Assembly (NCBI GenBank): GCA_013112715.1
Contig: JABFGB010000003.1
Coordinates: 186,001-250,000 of the forward strand
Source: Chloroflexota bacterium
GTDB taxonomy: Bacteria > Chloroflexota > Anaerolineae > Aggregatilineales > J027
DNA: 64,000 bases
Direction: 5' to 3'
Position 1 is the stretch's first letter. The number at the start of each line of letters is the position of its first letter. This document shows positions 43,398-51,867 of this stretch, piece by piece. A program made the translations under genes and the position numbers. The notes under the pieces were generated by a model. The model ran no database searches and was not told the origin of the DNA. It was given only the letters and a program-made list of their open reading frames with translations.

Positions 43398-43679
43398 TTA
43401 CTTTGTCCGATTCTCGGTACGGAATACTTCCATGACTTCGGCTAGGACACGCTCTCGTTCATTCGGGTCGTCGCCCCGAATAGCGGTTGTGAGACAGGTG
43501 TCTAGGTGGTTTTCCAAGATGAGTTCACTGACACGGGCAAGGGCGGCTTGGGTTGCCTGTATCTGTTTGATGATGTCAATACAATAGCGATCTTCTTCTA
43601 ACATAGTGATGATGCCATTGATATGACCCGAAACACTTTTGAGGCGGTTGACGACGTTGGTGTGATTTTGATGTTCCAT
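43398..43679 (-). CDS. csoR: CsoR-family copper-sensing repressor
   Basis: 93 residues from ATG 43679; longer in-frame starts extend into the operator and promoter and are rejected. Family helical fold with VNRLKSVSGHINGIITML, and the Cu(I) ligands Cys33 (RYCIDI), His58 and Cys62 (NHLDTC), the C-H-C set of true CsoR. Cu(I) binding releases the DNA. GAGGGG precedes the ATG. First gene of csoR-copZ(-copA). Confidence 0.94.
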   Translation of the reverse strand: MEHQNHTNVVNRLKSVSGHINGIITMLEEDRYCIDIIKQIQATQAALARVSELILENHLDTCLTTAIRGDDPNERERVLAEVMEVFRTENRTK

Positions 43680-43693
43680 ATTCCCCTCAAATT

Positions 43694-43720
43694 TACCCCT
43701 CCCCCCTCTGGGGTGGGATA
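43694..43720. promoter_or_regulatory. CsoR operator
   Basis: TACCCC (43694-43699) and GGGGTGGGATA (43710-43720) form a G-rich dyad around CCCCTCTGGGG (43703-43713). The right half is very close to the well-known mycobacterial csoR operator (GGGGTGGGATAC). It lies between the promoter -10 and the csoR start codon, where bound CsoR would block transcription. Confidence 0.75.
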
Positions 43721-43734
43721 TGCTATACTCCCTT

Positions 43735-43762
43735 ATTGTAGTAAATAGTAGCAGGGTGTCAA
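43735..43762 (-). promoter_or_regulatory. csoR-copZ promoter
   Basis: Minus strand: TTGACA (43762-43757), 16-nt spacer, TACAAT (43740-43735). Strong match with the operator just downstream. Confidence 0.8.
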
Positions 43763-43900
43763 GAGATTTTTTAAAATTGGCGCGGAATGTCACATGAAAA
43801 ATGTGCCAGACGCGATGTATCAGGAAACAAACGTCACCGATAATAAAACTATTGACCCAAACTTTGCCGTTACGTTTCACCGCAATGAAGGATCGCTACA

Positions 43901-44947
43901 ATGAACTTATGGGTAATTTTTCTGACAGGCCTTACCACAGGTGGGTTATCGTGTTTGGCGGTGCAGGGAGGCCTATTGGCAACTGCTATCACAGGACAGA
44001 GCCACACCGGACGCCAAAAAAAGCTGCATGATGAAGTGTTGCAGATGCAAGTTGCTGCCAATCCTTGGCCGGTGGTTTATTTTCTCGGTGCAAAATTACT
44101 GGTCTATACAGCGTTGGGGTTTTTGCTCGGCATCGTAGGGTCGGCCCTCCAAATCTCTCCTAAGACTCAGGCGGTCATGCAACTTCTCGCCGCGTTTTAT
44201 ATGCTGGTGACAGCCCTAAATATGTTGGAAGTCCATCCGGTCTTCCGATATTTTGTAATTCAACCTCCCAAATCATTTACCAAACGGGTGCGGAATCAGG
44301 CCCGTCAGCAAAGTATCTACACACCTGCAATTTTGGGCGCGATGACCGTCTTGATTCCCTGCGGTACAACCCAAGCGATGATGGTTTTGGCGATTAGCGA
44401 GGGGCAGGCGGTATTGGGCGCGGCCATCATGGCAATTTTCGTGCTGGGCACATCCCCGACCTTTTTTGTCCTCGGTTTTTTGGCAACCCAATTGCAACAT
44501 CGCGTCAAACGAGCATTCAACTACACCGCTGCCACTTTGATTATTTTGGTGGGTATGCTATCCGCCGACAGTGCGCTCAAAGTGCTTAATTCGCCATTTG
44601 TGCCCAGCTATACGGTGACATCGGCCCTTGAGTCGTTGGGGATTTTGACGCCGAAGCCTGTCTATGCCGAAGATGTAGATGGGGTTGAGGAGATGACGAT
44701 TCATGTGGAAGCGGAAGCCTATAAACCGAATCACTGGATCGCTGAACAAGGGAAACCGCTACGTATCCGTTTGATTACAGAGGATACCTATGGCTGTACC
44801 CTTGTTTTTACTATTCCCGAATATGACGTAGTACAATTTTTGGAGAGTACGGACGAACAGGTAGTGGAATTGCCGCCACAGCAACCCGGCGAAATCAAAT
44901 TCATGTGCAGCATGGGCATGTATACGGGCAAGATCGAGATTCAATAG
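43901..44947 (+). CDS. Sulfite-exporter-TauE/DsbD-like membrane protein fused to a cupredoxin-like domain
   Basis: 348 residues (AAGGA eight bases before ATG). About six membrane helices in the first 235 residues, with ATGGLSCLAVQGG-like TTGGLSCLAVQGG at the start and VLIPCGTTQAMM in the second half, as in the DsbD/UreH-like transmembrane family. Residues 255-348 form a cupredoxin-like domain with likely copper ligands in YGCTLVFTIPEY and FMCSMGMYTG. Probably moves or loads copper across the membrane. Divergent from csoR; likely shares its regulation, and is followed by a second CopZ 11 nt downstream. Confidence 0.82.
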   Translation: MNLWVIFLTGLTTGGLSCLAVQGGLLATAITGQSHTGRQKKLHDEVLQMQVAANPWPVVYFLGAKLLVYTALGFLLGIVGSALQISPKTQAVMQLLAAFYMLVTALNMLEVHPVFRYFVIQPPKSFTKRVRNQARQQSIYTPAILGAMTVLIPCGTTQAMMVLAISEGQAVLGAAIMAIFVLGTSPTFFVLGFLATQLQHRVKRAFNYTAATLIILVGMLSADSALKVLNSPFVPSYTVTSALESLGILTPKPVYAEDVDGVEEMTIHVEAEAYKPNHWIAEQGKPLRIRLITEDTYGCTLVFTIPEYDVVQFLESTDEQVVELPPQQPGEIKFMCSMGMYTGKIEIQ

Positions 44948-44958
44948 GGAGGACTTGG

Positions 44959-45180
44959 ATGGTAAAGCAGCAGTTCAAGATTCAGGGGATGCACTGTGTT
45001 GGCTGTGCCATGACGATTGATGGTGTGATTGAAGATTTGCCGGGAGTGAAATCGGCCTCCACCAACTATAAGCGCCAAGTGGCCGTAGTGGAATATGACG
45101 AACGCCAAGTGAGCGAGACCGACATTTTACGGGTGATTCATGAGGCGGGTTATTCGGGTAAGGTTCCGGAAGCGAATTGA
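44959..45180 (+). CDS. Second heavy-metal-associated (CopZ-like) protein
   Basis: 73 residues from ATG 44959 (GGAGG six bases upstream). One HMA domain, metal site GMHCVGC. Starts 11 nt after the TauE-cupredoxin gene, so the two form a small operon. May be a chaperone dedicated to that membrane protein. Distinct from the copZ at 43153, whose motif is CGHC. Confidence 0.9.
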   Translation: MVKQQFKIQGMHCVGCAMTIDGVIEDLPGVKSASTNYKRQVAVVEYDERQVSETDILRVIHEAGYSGKVPEAN

Positions 45181-45227
45181 TGTATCCAAGAGGGTATATT
45201 TATGCCATTGCACTGCCCTAAAAAGGA

Positions 45228-45255
45228 TTGACACCCAAGCATTCTTTGTTATACT
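45228..45255 (+). promoter_or_regulatory. tRNA-Lys promoter
   Basis: TTGACA (45228-45233), 16-nt spacer, TATACT (45250-45255), 14 nt before the tRNA 5-prime end. Confidence 0.85.
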
Positions 45256-45269
45256 TGCACCCAAAATTC

Positions 45270-45344
45270 GGCTCAGTAGCTCAATGGCAGAGCAGTTGAC
45301 TCTTAATCAATTGGTTGGGGGTTCGAGTCCCTCCTGAGTCACCA
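45270..45344 (+). tRNA. tRNA-Lys (CTT)
   Basis: Full cloverleaf: acceptor GGCTCAG/CTGAGTC, D stem GCTC/GAGC, anticodon stem GTTGA/TCAAT with loop CTCTTAA (anticodon CTT), T arm GGGGG/CCCTC with TTCGAGT. Discriminator A, and CCA encoded at 45342-45344. Followed by a terminator at 45352. Confidence 0.96.
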
Positions 45345-45351
45345 ATCTAAA

Positions 45352-45380
45352 CCAGCTTCATGGCTGGCTTTTTGTTTTTT
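45352..45380 (+). terminator. Terminator of tRNA-Lys
   Basis: CCAGC (45352-45356), TTCATG loop, GCTGG (45363-45367), then CTTTTTGTTTTTT. Confidence 0.8.
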
Positions 45381-45461
45381 ATACCCCAAAGATTTTCTAA
45401 AGTGCCCTTCGGTGGGTAAACTTATCCTGTTGGTTTATCATGAATGGTTGGAGAAAAATCA

Positions 45462-46556
45462 ATGGGTCGGGCGCTCAGAAAAATCGTCTTGCTAGTGATA
45501 GTCCTGCTTACATTAAATGCTTGCGGCGCAGAAGACACCCCCATTATTGTGACTGAGATTCCAACCAACACCCCTAGTCAACAAGCACCGCCAACCGCAA
45601 CGTTTACCCCCGCCCCAACGGTGGCGGCTGTGGCGTTTAATACCATGACCCTCGTTCCCACTGTGGAGCGCCGCCGCGACGTTACGGCAACCTCCGGACC
45701 ATCGCCGACTAGCCCTTTGCGACCCACGTTTACCCCCGCGCCCGCAACTTTGACCGCCACGTCTTTACCCACGCTGGCAGGCATTGAAATTGAATATTTT
45801 GCCAATGAAACGACGGGGGCACTTGCGTCGGGGGCCAATGTGACTTTGTTTTGGCGGGTGACAGGGGCGGAACGGGTCAGCATTTATCGCTTGGATGCAG
45901 AAGGCGAACGCACCAAAGAATGGCGGGTGGATAACGAGGGCCGCATTACGGTTGCCACCGAAAGCACGGATGTGGATGAGGCGAAATTTGAACTGGTTGC
46001 CAGCAATGCGGATGGAGTTGCTAATGCCGAAGTGAGTGTACCCCTTGCGGCGGCTAATTGTCCTCAATTGTGGTTCTTTAGCCCTGCGCCAGCGACATGC
46101 CCAACTAGCCCCGGCGAGCCGACTTTTCAAGTGGAACAGCGTTTTGAGCGAGGTTTCATGATCTGGTTGGGCAATACCCGTGAGATCGTGATTGTATACT
46201 CAGATGACCAACAACCACGCTGGCTGCGTGTGCCGGATGCGTTTACAGAGGGCCAACCAGAACGTGATGACTCAATCCAACCCCCGCCAAATCTGTTCCA
46301 ACCCATACGTGGTTTTGGGTTAATATGGCGAGAAAATCCGCGTACCCGTGATCGGCTCGGCTGGGCGACTGAGCCGGAATTAGGTTATGACGGTATTGTG
46401 CAAACAACGGGCCTGACCGATAATGATCGCGTGATTTATTTGCGTACCCGGGATGGTGGGATTTTAGAATTGTCAGATAATGGCGGTGCGTGGCAAATTT
46501 TGCCCTATCAACCCCCCGCTACTGTGCCACCCACATTGCCCACAGCCACCCCATAA
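45462..46556 (+). CDS. Lipoprotein with Pro/Thr-rich linker and Ig-like domain
   Basis: 364 residues from ATG 45462 (GGAG upstream). Lipobox LNAC. A Thr/Pro spacer of about 80 residues is followed by a beta-sandwich-like region (IEIEYFANETTGALAS, VTLFWRVTGAERVSIY) resembling Ig-type or bacterial cell-wall domains, then a C-terminal beta-rich part with many Trp and Arg residues. Extracytoplasmic; function unknown. The next gene is a site-2 protease 35 nt downstream. Confidence 0.75.
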   Translation: MGRALRKIVLLVIVLLTLNACGAEDTPIIVTEIPTNTPSQQAPPTATFTPAPTVAAVAFNTMTLVPTVERRRDVTATSGPSPTSPLRPTFTPAPATLTATSLPTLAGIEIEYFANETTGALASGANVTLFWRVTGAERVSIYRLDAEGERTKEWRVDNEGRITVATESTDVDEAKFELVASNADGVANAEVSVPLAAANCPQLWFFSPAPATCPTSPGEPTFQVEQRFERGFMIWLGNTREIVIVYSDDQQPRWLRVPDAFTEGQPERDDSIQPPPNLFQPIRGFGLIWRENPRTRDRLGWATEPELGYDGIVQTTGLTDNDRVIYLRTRDGGILELSDNGGAWQILPYQPPATVPPTLPTATP

Positions 46557-46591
46557 AGCTCTTAAACTACTCGTAAAGGTAAATAACGTAG

Positions 46592-47770
46592 ATGCTTCCT
46601 GAACAATCTCAAAATAGTGACGCGATTGATATTCCACAAGTCACAACCCTGCCCCCCCGTGAGGTGGATGATCGCCTGCGGCTGGCTGTCGCAACCGTGT
46701 TAGACATTGAAGAAACCACCAACCCACCAGCCCCAAACATTGAAATTCAATATGTCGGTCAACTGCGCGTTCCGAGTGAAGGGGTAATAGACCAACTTGA
46801 CCCAACACTTGAGCAACTGGGGGTTCATGCCTATCTAAGCCAAGATGACGAAACAGGTAAGCACTTAATAACTGTGGTTCGGGGGCGCTACACATCGCGG
46901 GCTTGGCCTTGGTGGCCCAATCTGGTGCTTCTCATGATGACAATCCTCAGTCTGCTTTTTGTTGGAGCAGGGACACAGGCAGGAGTTGAAAATCGGGATG
47001 TGGAAAATTTTGGTGACATCCGTTTATTGGAGGGATGGCCGTATGCGCTCAGTTTAATGTTGATATTGGGGGCGCACGAACTGGGACATTATTTTATGGC
47101 GCGGCGCTATCGTGTTAATGCGACATTGCCCTATTTTATCCCGATGCCCTTTGGCTTATTTGGAACATTAGGAGCATTTATCATGTTGCGCGGCGCCATC
47201 AAGAACCGTAAGGTTTTGTTTGATGTGGGAGCGGCAGGTCCATTGGCGGGCTTGATTTTTGCCATCCCGATTCTCATTATCGGCCTTGCGACATCGGATA
47301 TCAAAGAAATTCCCAAAAATGAGGATATTACCCGTGAGGGCAATTCATTGCTCTATGCCGCCGCAAAAATCGCAATATTTGGACGCTTTGTGCCAGATGG
47401 GGATGAAGATGTGTATATCAATCAATTGGCGATGGCGGGTTGGACGGGCCTGTTTGTGACAGCGCTCAATTTGGTGCCATTAGGTCAGTTGGATGGGGGG
47501 CACGTCATTTATACGCTTTTTGGCCGACGAGTCCGCAAACTATACGTGCCTGTCCTTGCGATATTCGTTACCTTAACCGTTCTAGTAAGCCTATCGTGGG
47601 CGCTTTGGACGCTCCTGCTGCTCTTGTTTGGCTGGCAGCATCCCGCCCCTTTGGACGATGTTACGCCTTTGGGTAGGCGACGACGTCTCATTGGGTATAT
47701 TGCCTTGATTATTTTTGTCTTGGTGTTTGTTCCAAACCCCATTCAATTTATTCCAGCCGGGTCACGCTAA
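46592..47770 (+). CDS. Site-2 protease (M50) family membrane metalloprotease
   Basis: 392 residues. The first membrane part includes HELGHYFMARRY (zinc HExxH), and the second ligand motif is NLVPLGQLDGGHV. About six membrane helices; no PDZ domain is visible. The cytosolic N-terminal region (about 95 residues) precedes the helices, similar to EGY1-type plant and cyanobacterial proteins. Cuts transmembrane substrates, often anti-sigma factors. Stop is close to the next gene (7 nt). Confidence 0.9.
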   Translation: MLPEQSQNSDAIDIPQVTTLPPREVDDRLRLAVATVLDIEETTNPPAPNIEIQYVGQLRVPSEGVIDQLDPTLEQLGVHAYLSQDDETGKHLITVVRGRYTSRAWPWWPNLVLLMMTILSLLFVGAGTQAGVENRDVENFGDIRLLEGWPYALSLMLILGAHELGHYFMARRYRVNATLPYFIPMPFGLFGTLGAFIMLRGAIKNRKVLFDVGAAGPLAGLIFAIPILIIGLATSDIKEIPKNEDITREGNSLLYAAAKIAIFGRFVPDGDEDVYINQLAMAGWTGLFVTALNLVPLGQLDGGHVIYTLFGRRVRKLYVPVLAIFVTLTVLVSLSWALWTLLLLLFGWQHPAPLDDVTPLGRRRRLIGYIALIIFVLVFVPNPIQFIPAGSR

Positions 47771-47777
47771 GGGTAAT

Positions 47778-48602
47778 ATGGGTCACCGTACACACAAAGA
47801 AGCAACACCGCCAGCAAAGAAAAAAACGACCAGCAGCAAAGAGCGCAAAAAAGCGGCGGCGAAAAAGAAAGCCCCTTCGCGTTTTCAGCAATGGCTCAAT
47901 AGGCTTCCTGCGTTATTTGTGGTTGCACTGGCGATCTATTTTTTGGTCATTCAGGTGGTAGGGGGTTTAGCCGATTGGGTGGGCATCAGCGACTCTGGTC
48001 AAGACGATACTTTTGGCCGTTATGATGGTCTGTATGAGACTGACCGTGAGCTTGCCGAATTATTTTCGCCGAGTGTGGACTATTGGGAACCCGCCATTTA
48101 TCAATGGGCGCAAGACTTTGGCCTTAATCCAAATTTAGTGGCGACGGTCATCCAAATCGAGTCGTGTGGTGATCCCTATGCCGTGTCAAACGCGGGAGCA
48201 CAAGGTTTATTTCAAGTCATGCCTGCTAATTTTCAAGAACCGGGCCTCAATCAGCTTGATCCGATGGATAATGCCCGCGTTGGATTAAACATCCTCGCTG
48301 AGTGTCTGCAATTTTCGCGTGACCCACATTTTGACGGGGAGATTGATGGGCCGCCGGATGTTGGGTTGGCGCTGGTTTGTTATAACGGCGGGCCAAGCGT
48401 GTTGAGTACCCCGCGTGACCAGTGGGTGCAAGAATCTCAGAATTATTATAAATGGGGTACAGGCATCTGGGCGGACGCTTCACAAGGTCGCTCTACTAGC
48501 TCGACCCTCAATGAATGGGTAGCGGCTGGCGGGTGGTTGTGTGACCGCGCCAGAACCCGTCAGCAGTTACTCCGTCCGCTGCCGTCGCTCACTCTAAATT
48601 AG
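47778..48602 (+). CDS. Membrane-anchored lytic transglycosylase (SLT)
   Basis: 274 residues from ATG 47778 (AAGGG four bases upstream). Lys-rich N-terminus, one membrane helix (about 46-66), and an SLT domain: VIQIESCGDPYAVSNAGAQGLFQVMPANF, with catalytic Glu in IQIES, and LVCYNGGP. Cleaves peptidoglycan glycan strands with a 1,6-anhydro product. Starts 7 nt after the site-2 protease, likely same transcript. Confidence 0.88.
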   Translation: MGHRTHKEATPPAKKKTTSSKERKKAAAKKKAPSRFQQWLNRLPALFVVALAIYFLVIQVVGGLADWVGISDSGQDDTFGRYDGLYETDRELAELFSPSVDYWEPAIYQWAQDFGLNPNLVATVIQIESCGDPYAVSNAGAQGLFQVMPANFQEPGLNQLDPMDNARVGLNILAECLQFSRDPHFDGEIDGPPDVGLALVCYNGGPSVLSTPRDQWVQESQNYYKWGTGIWADASQGRSTSSTLNEWVAAGGWLCDRARTRQQLLRPLPSLTLN

Positions 48603-48603
48603 A

Positions 48604-49617
48604 CTATTCGGCGGGTAGGGTAATTTTATCAATCGTGAAGGGAAGCGACGGATCTACCAGAAAACTAATGACCGGGGCAAGCGAAATTGAATCCAAATTG
48701 GTGACATAGACAGTGTTATCCAAATAGGCCACGTCGCTTGGTTCACGGAAATCTTCAGCCAGAATGGTGATCTCACCGTTGAGTTCTATCCGGGCCACTT
48801 TGTTGGTGTCATAAATGGTGAAAATGACCCGCCCTAAGTCATCAATGGTAAGACCATCCAATTCACGATCATCTTCGCTGTAGACAGTGCCTAGTAATTT
48901 TGGACTGCGGTCGGCTTCAAAATCAAGGCGATAGACAATACCCGCAGCGGTATCTGCAACCACGATGTCATCTGTTACGGCGTCATAGGCCAGCCCCGTC
49001 GGTTGCACTTCTTTGCTCACTTCAGGAAGTATCCACCATGTTTCATACTCCCCGGCCTCGTTCAATTTTAGGATTGTCCCGCGCTGGGTATCGGTGAAGT
49101 AGAGCACGCCGTCTTTATCGAAAGTGATGGAGTGGGGGATTTCGTCGTTGTCGAGTTTGCCGATTTGTTCAACCGTCTGCCCATCAGTGGAAATGCGTTT
49201 GATTTGTCCCTGTCCACGACGTGGGTCACAATCCTTGCGGTCAATCACATACAATGAGCCATCCGGCGCAAAGGCCATCCCCGATGCAGCCTCAATGGTT
49301 TGGCTGCCGCCTTTGACCCATAAGGTGCGTTCACCAGTAGGGGTAATTTGCCAAATATCGCCTGTACAAAAGCTGCCTGCATAAATGTTGCCGTCTGGCC
49401 CGATGGTTAATGCGCCGGGATAGGCACGATCACCGGGGAGTTCAACAAATGTATCCGATGATGCTCCTGCCAAAACCGCCTTAGATTCGCGGCGTTCGGT
49501 ATTAAAGGCACTGCGAATGAGCAGAGCGGTTAGTCCACAGATAAAAATCAATGAGACGACAAAAAATAGGGTGACACCCAAGAGTCGTCGTTGGCGCTTG
49601 TTGGTTTGTGTTGCCAT
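48604..49617 (-). CDS. Membrane-anchored beta-propeller protein (SMP-30/NHL-like)
   Basis: 337 residues from ATG 49617 (GTG five codons upstream possible). One N-terminal membrane helix (about 13-36), then repeated blade motifs: GALTIGPDGNIYAGSF, GMAFAPDGSLYVIDR, SITFDKDGVLYFTDT, GLAYDAVTDDIVVAD, GLTIDDLGRVIFTIYD and DVAYLDNTVYVTN, about six blades. Extracytoplasmic binding or lactonase fold; catalytic metal site not obvious. Convergent with the transglycosylase (1 nt between stops). Confidence 0.85.
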   Translation of the reverse strand: MATQTNKRQRRLLGVTLFFVVSLIFICGLTALLIRSAFNTERRESKAVLAGASSDTFVELPGDRAYPGALTIGPDGNIYAGSFCTGDIWQITPTGERTLWVKGGSQTIEAASGMAFAPDGSLYVIDRKDCDPRRGQGQIKRISTDGQTVEQIGKLDNDEIPHSITFDKDGVLYFTDTQRGTILKLNEAGEYETWWILPEVSKEVQPTGLAYDAVTDDIVVADTAAGIVYRLDFEADRSPKLLGTVYSEDDRELDGLTIDDLGRVIFTIYDTNKVARIELNGEITILAEDFREPSDVAYLDNTVYVTNLDSISLAPVISFLVDPSLPFTIDKITLPAE

Positions 49618-49686
49618 TGCTGTTTGTTCCACTGCATCTTAAACACAACGACAGACGGAAATGAACCCCGTCTGCCGTCATTGAGT

Positions 49687-49779
49687 TGGCGGAGAGAGTG
49701 GGATTTGAACCCACGACAGGGAATTACCCTGTACCCGCTTTCCAGGCGAGCGCATTAGGCCAGACTATGCTACCTCTCC
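49687..49779 (-). tRNA. tRNA-Ser (GGA)
   Basis: Class II tRNA of 93 nt including CCA. Acceptor GGAGAGG/TCTCTCC, anticodon loop CTGGAAA with anticodon GGA, a long variable arm (GTACAGGG...CCCTGTC), T arm GTGGG/CCCAC around TTCAAAT, discriminator G, CCA encoded (complement of 49687-49689). Confidence 0.95.
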
Positions 49780-49800
49780 AATTTCATTCAATTAAACGTG

Positions 49801-49830
49801 ATTATAGCGGTAAGCGTTGGGCTTGGTCAA
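49801..49830 (-). promoter_or_regulatory. tRNA-Ser promoter
   Basis: Minus strand TTGACC (49830-49825), 18-nt spacer, TATAAT (49806-49801), about 20 nt before the tRNA 5-prime end at 49779. Confidence 0.7.
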
Positions 49831-49838
49831 TACAGACT

Positions 49839-50525
49839 TCAAGCCAAGACCGGGCTGATGTCATAGGGTGGCCCGCTGATTTGAAAGCCCTGTCCGCCGC
49901 TGTCCATACTCAGAATTGAGACTGCTGATGGAGATGCTGGAATCCCCGTTTCCGGCCACCAAATGCGCCCTTTCTTGACAATAATCAGCAAACCTATCGC
50001 GTCCCCCAATGCTACAAATTCCTCACTCTCGCTGTTTCGGTAGACCTTAAGCGGCAAATAGGATTGAATCTGGCGCACCGTCGCGGCCACATCGGACGTG
50101 GTCAACCCAATTTCACTGATGGCTAACAGGCTATCCCCACGAAACGGCGTATCGGAGGCATTGGGGAGATCATGTCGTGCGATCAGTTCCAAAATATTAC
50201 CTGCCGGGTCAAAAAAATAGAGCGCGTGGGCGTTCCAGCTTTCAAAACGGAATTCATCTTGTCCAGTGGGGTTATGAATGAGTTCTATTCGTGCGGATAG
50301 CCATGCTTTAGCTTGCCCAAATTGGTTTTCGGGGATATTAAACGCAAAATGGTAGCTGCCCTCCCAATCTTCATCGGCCTGCAAAAAGGTCAATTTGGAG
50401 CGACCCACGCCAAATGTAATGACCTCTTCACCACCTTCTAACATCGGTAATCCCAAAATGTCGGTATAAAAATGATGCAGGGCTGGCAAATCTTGGGCTA
50501 AAAGCGTTAGGTGGGTGATTTCCAT
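49839..50525 (-). CDS. VOC-family protein (glyoxalase/dioxygenase fold)
   Basis: 228 residues with two vicinal-oxygen-chelate modules (1-115 and 135-228). Module 1: ITHLTLLAQDLPALHHFYTDILGL and YFFDPAGNILELIAR, with the metal Glu in NILEL and His4 in the first strand. Module 2 is degenerate. Could act on small substrates or resistance compounds; identity unknown. Single-gene unit. Confidence 0.85.
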   Translation of the reverse strand: MEITHLTLLAQDLPALHHFYTDILGLPMLEGGEEVITFGVGRSKLTFLQADEDWEGSYHFAFNIPENQFGQAKAWLSARIELIHNPTGQDEFRFESWNAHALYFFDPAGNILELIARHDLPNASDTPFRGDSLLAISEIGLTTSDVAATVRQIQSYLPLKVYRNSESEEFVALGDAIGLLIIVKKGRIWWPETGIPASPSAVSILSMDSGGQGFQISGPPYDISPVLA

Positions 50526-50609
50526 AATGATGTTTTACTCGCAAAAAAGGATGATTCAAGACAGGGGTCATTATCCCTGATTTCAGCGGGGGAGGCGAGA
50601 TAAACTTAG

Positions 50610-51224
50610 TCATTCCGCCAACAATCTACTCGCCAGCTTGTATACCTGTGCCACTTTTTTAGACGATCTATCCCATGATGATAATTCAGCCCGAACTAAA
50701 TCGGGATAGGTGCGGCTGATGTTGCGCAGAGCGTTACCTACCGATTTGCGGACGTACTCGCTTTCATCGGCATGTAATTGGCTTAATAGTCGGATAGCAG
50801 TTTGGGGGCGTTCGTCGAAATAGGGGCGGCTTGTCCATATACATAACCCTTCAGTTACGGCGCGGCGTACATGATGATGGGGATCGCCTAGCCAATCTTT
50901 GATAATCGGGAGGACGTTTTCATAGCCCGTATCCGCACAAAATTGATCAAAGGCCATTGCTAGAATTTCTTGCACACGCCAATTATCATCACGGCTGATT
51001 TGTTCGCGCATGAATTGAAGGATGTCGTTGGTTTGGGCCGCAAATCGTCCAAAAATAAAGGTCGCCAACATGCGTGCCTGATGGATCTCACTTTTGAATA
51101 ATTCATGGGCAAGGGGTATACAAATCTCAGGCGACTGACTGGCGACCAACTCATCCGCCGCTTTTTTGATGTCGGTAAACCCGTGTTGGGTTTTTTGTAC
51201 ACGTTCAATCAGTGCGTTAATCAT
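50610..51224 (-). CDS. HEAT-repeat protein, DNA-alkylation-repair (AlkD) like
   Basis: 204 residues from ATG 51224, which overlaps the upstream stop as TAATG, so it is coupled to the methyltransferase. HEAT-like helices: RMLATFIFGRFA, DNWRVQEILAMAFDQFC, WLGDPHHHVRRAVTEGL, ESEYVRKSVGNALRNISR. The Trp/Asp/Arg pattern resembles AlkD/AlkC glycosylases, but catalytic residues cannot be confirmed. Could equally be a protein scaffold. Confidence 0.75.
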   Translation of the reverse strand: MINALIERVQKTQHGFTDIKKAADELVASQSPEICIPLAHELFKSEIHQARMLATFIFGRFAAQTNDILQFMREQISRDDNWRVQEILAMAFDQFCADTGYENVLPIIKDWLGDPHHHVRRAVTEGLCIWTSRPYFDERPQTAIRLLSQLHADESEYVRKSVGNALRNISRTYPDLVRAELSSWDRSSKKVAQVYKLASRLLAE

Positions 51225-51838
51225 TAGCGTTTTTTGCAATAGCAGTAGATGAAACTCTGGTCAGTGCCAAACGGGGTATGGTGCAGTTCATGATAGCTCC
51301 CGACCAATTCAAATGGCTCGCCAAACTCGCCATGTAGATGTTCGGGGTCATAACGGGCTACCTCCAAACCGCTGCAATGGGTTGGGCCATCGGGGGCAAA
51401 GGTCGCCACAATAATATGTCCATTGGGTTTGAGAGCGTGTCGAGCAAGATGGACGTAGGCGGCGCGATCTTCGGGGCGGGTCAGAAAATGGAATACGGCC
51501 CGGTCATGCCAAACGTCATAAAATTCGGCGGGCAGGCTGGTTTCGGTAATATCCCCTTCCAGCCATGTCACCCGATTGGCGCTCTCCCCTAATCGGAGTT
51601 GGGTGTTTTTGAGGGAGGCCGCCGAAATATCCAGTACAGTGATATTTTGAAAATCGGCATCCAGAAGGAAATCCACCAATGTTGAACTGCCACCGCCGAC
51701 ATCAATGATTTGGGCATCGTGGGAAATACCCGTGCCCTTGATGATCTCCAACGATTTTTGTGGCTGTGGCTGATACCAGCTTACTTCCGTGCTGGCTTTG
51801 GTCGTATAGACCTTTTCCCAGTGCGATTTGGTATCCAT
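51224..51838 (-). CDS. Class I SAM-dependent methyltransferase
   Basis: 204 residues from ATG 51838 (AAGGA upstream). Rossmann motif I IIDVGGGSSTLVDFLL, motif II VTVLDISAASLKN, and FYDVWHDRAVFHFLTRPEDR typical of thiopurine/tellurite-resistance (TPMT/TehB-like) methyltransferases. Small-molecule or tellurite methylation possible. First of a two-gene unit with the HEAT protein (TAATG). Confidence 0.87.
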   Translation of the reverse strand: MDTKSHWEKVYTTKASTEVSWYQPQPQKSLEIIKGTGISHDAQIIDVGGGSSTLVDFLLDADFQNITVLDISAASLKNTQLRLGESANRVTWLEGDITETSLPAEFYDVWHDRAVFHFLTRPEDRAAYVHLARHALKPNGHIIVATFAPDGPTHCSGLEVARYDPEHLHGEFGEPFELVGSYHELHHTPFGTDQSFIYCYCKKR

Positions 51839-51867
51839 TGGCGCGATTTCCTTCGACTTGCTCAAAA

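Noticed and set aside
43680..43880. Longer CsoR with 67 extra N-terminal residues
   Set aside because: This stretch holds the operator and promoter; the short form fits the family length and has its own SD.
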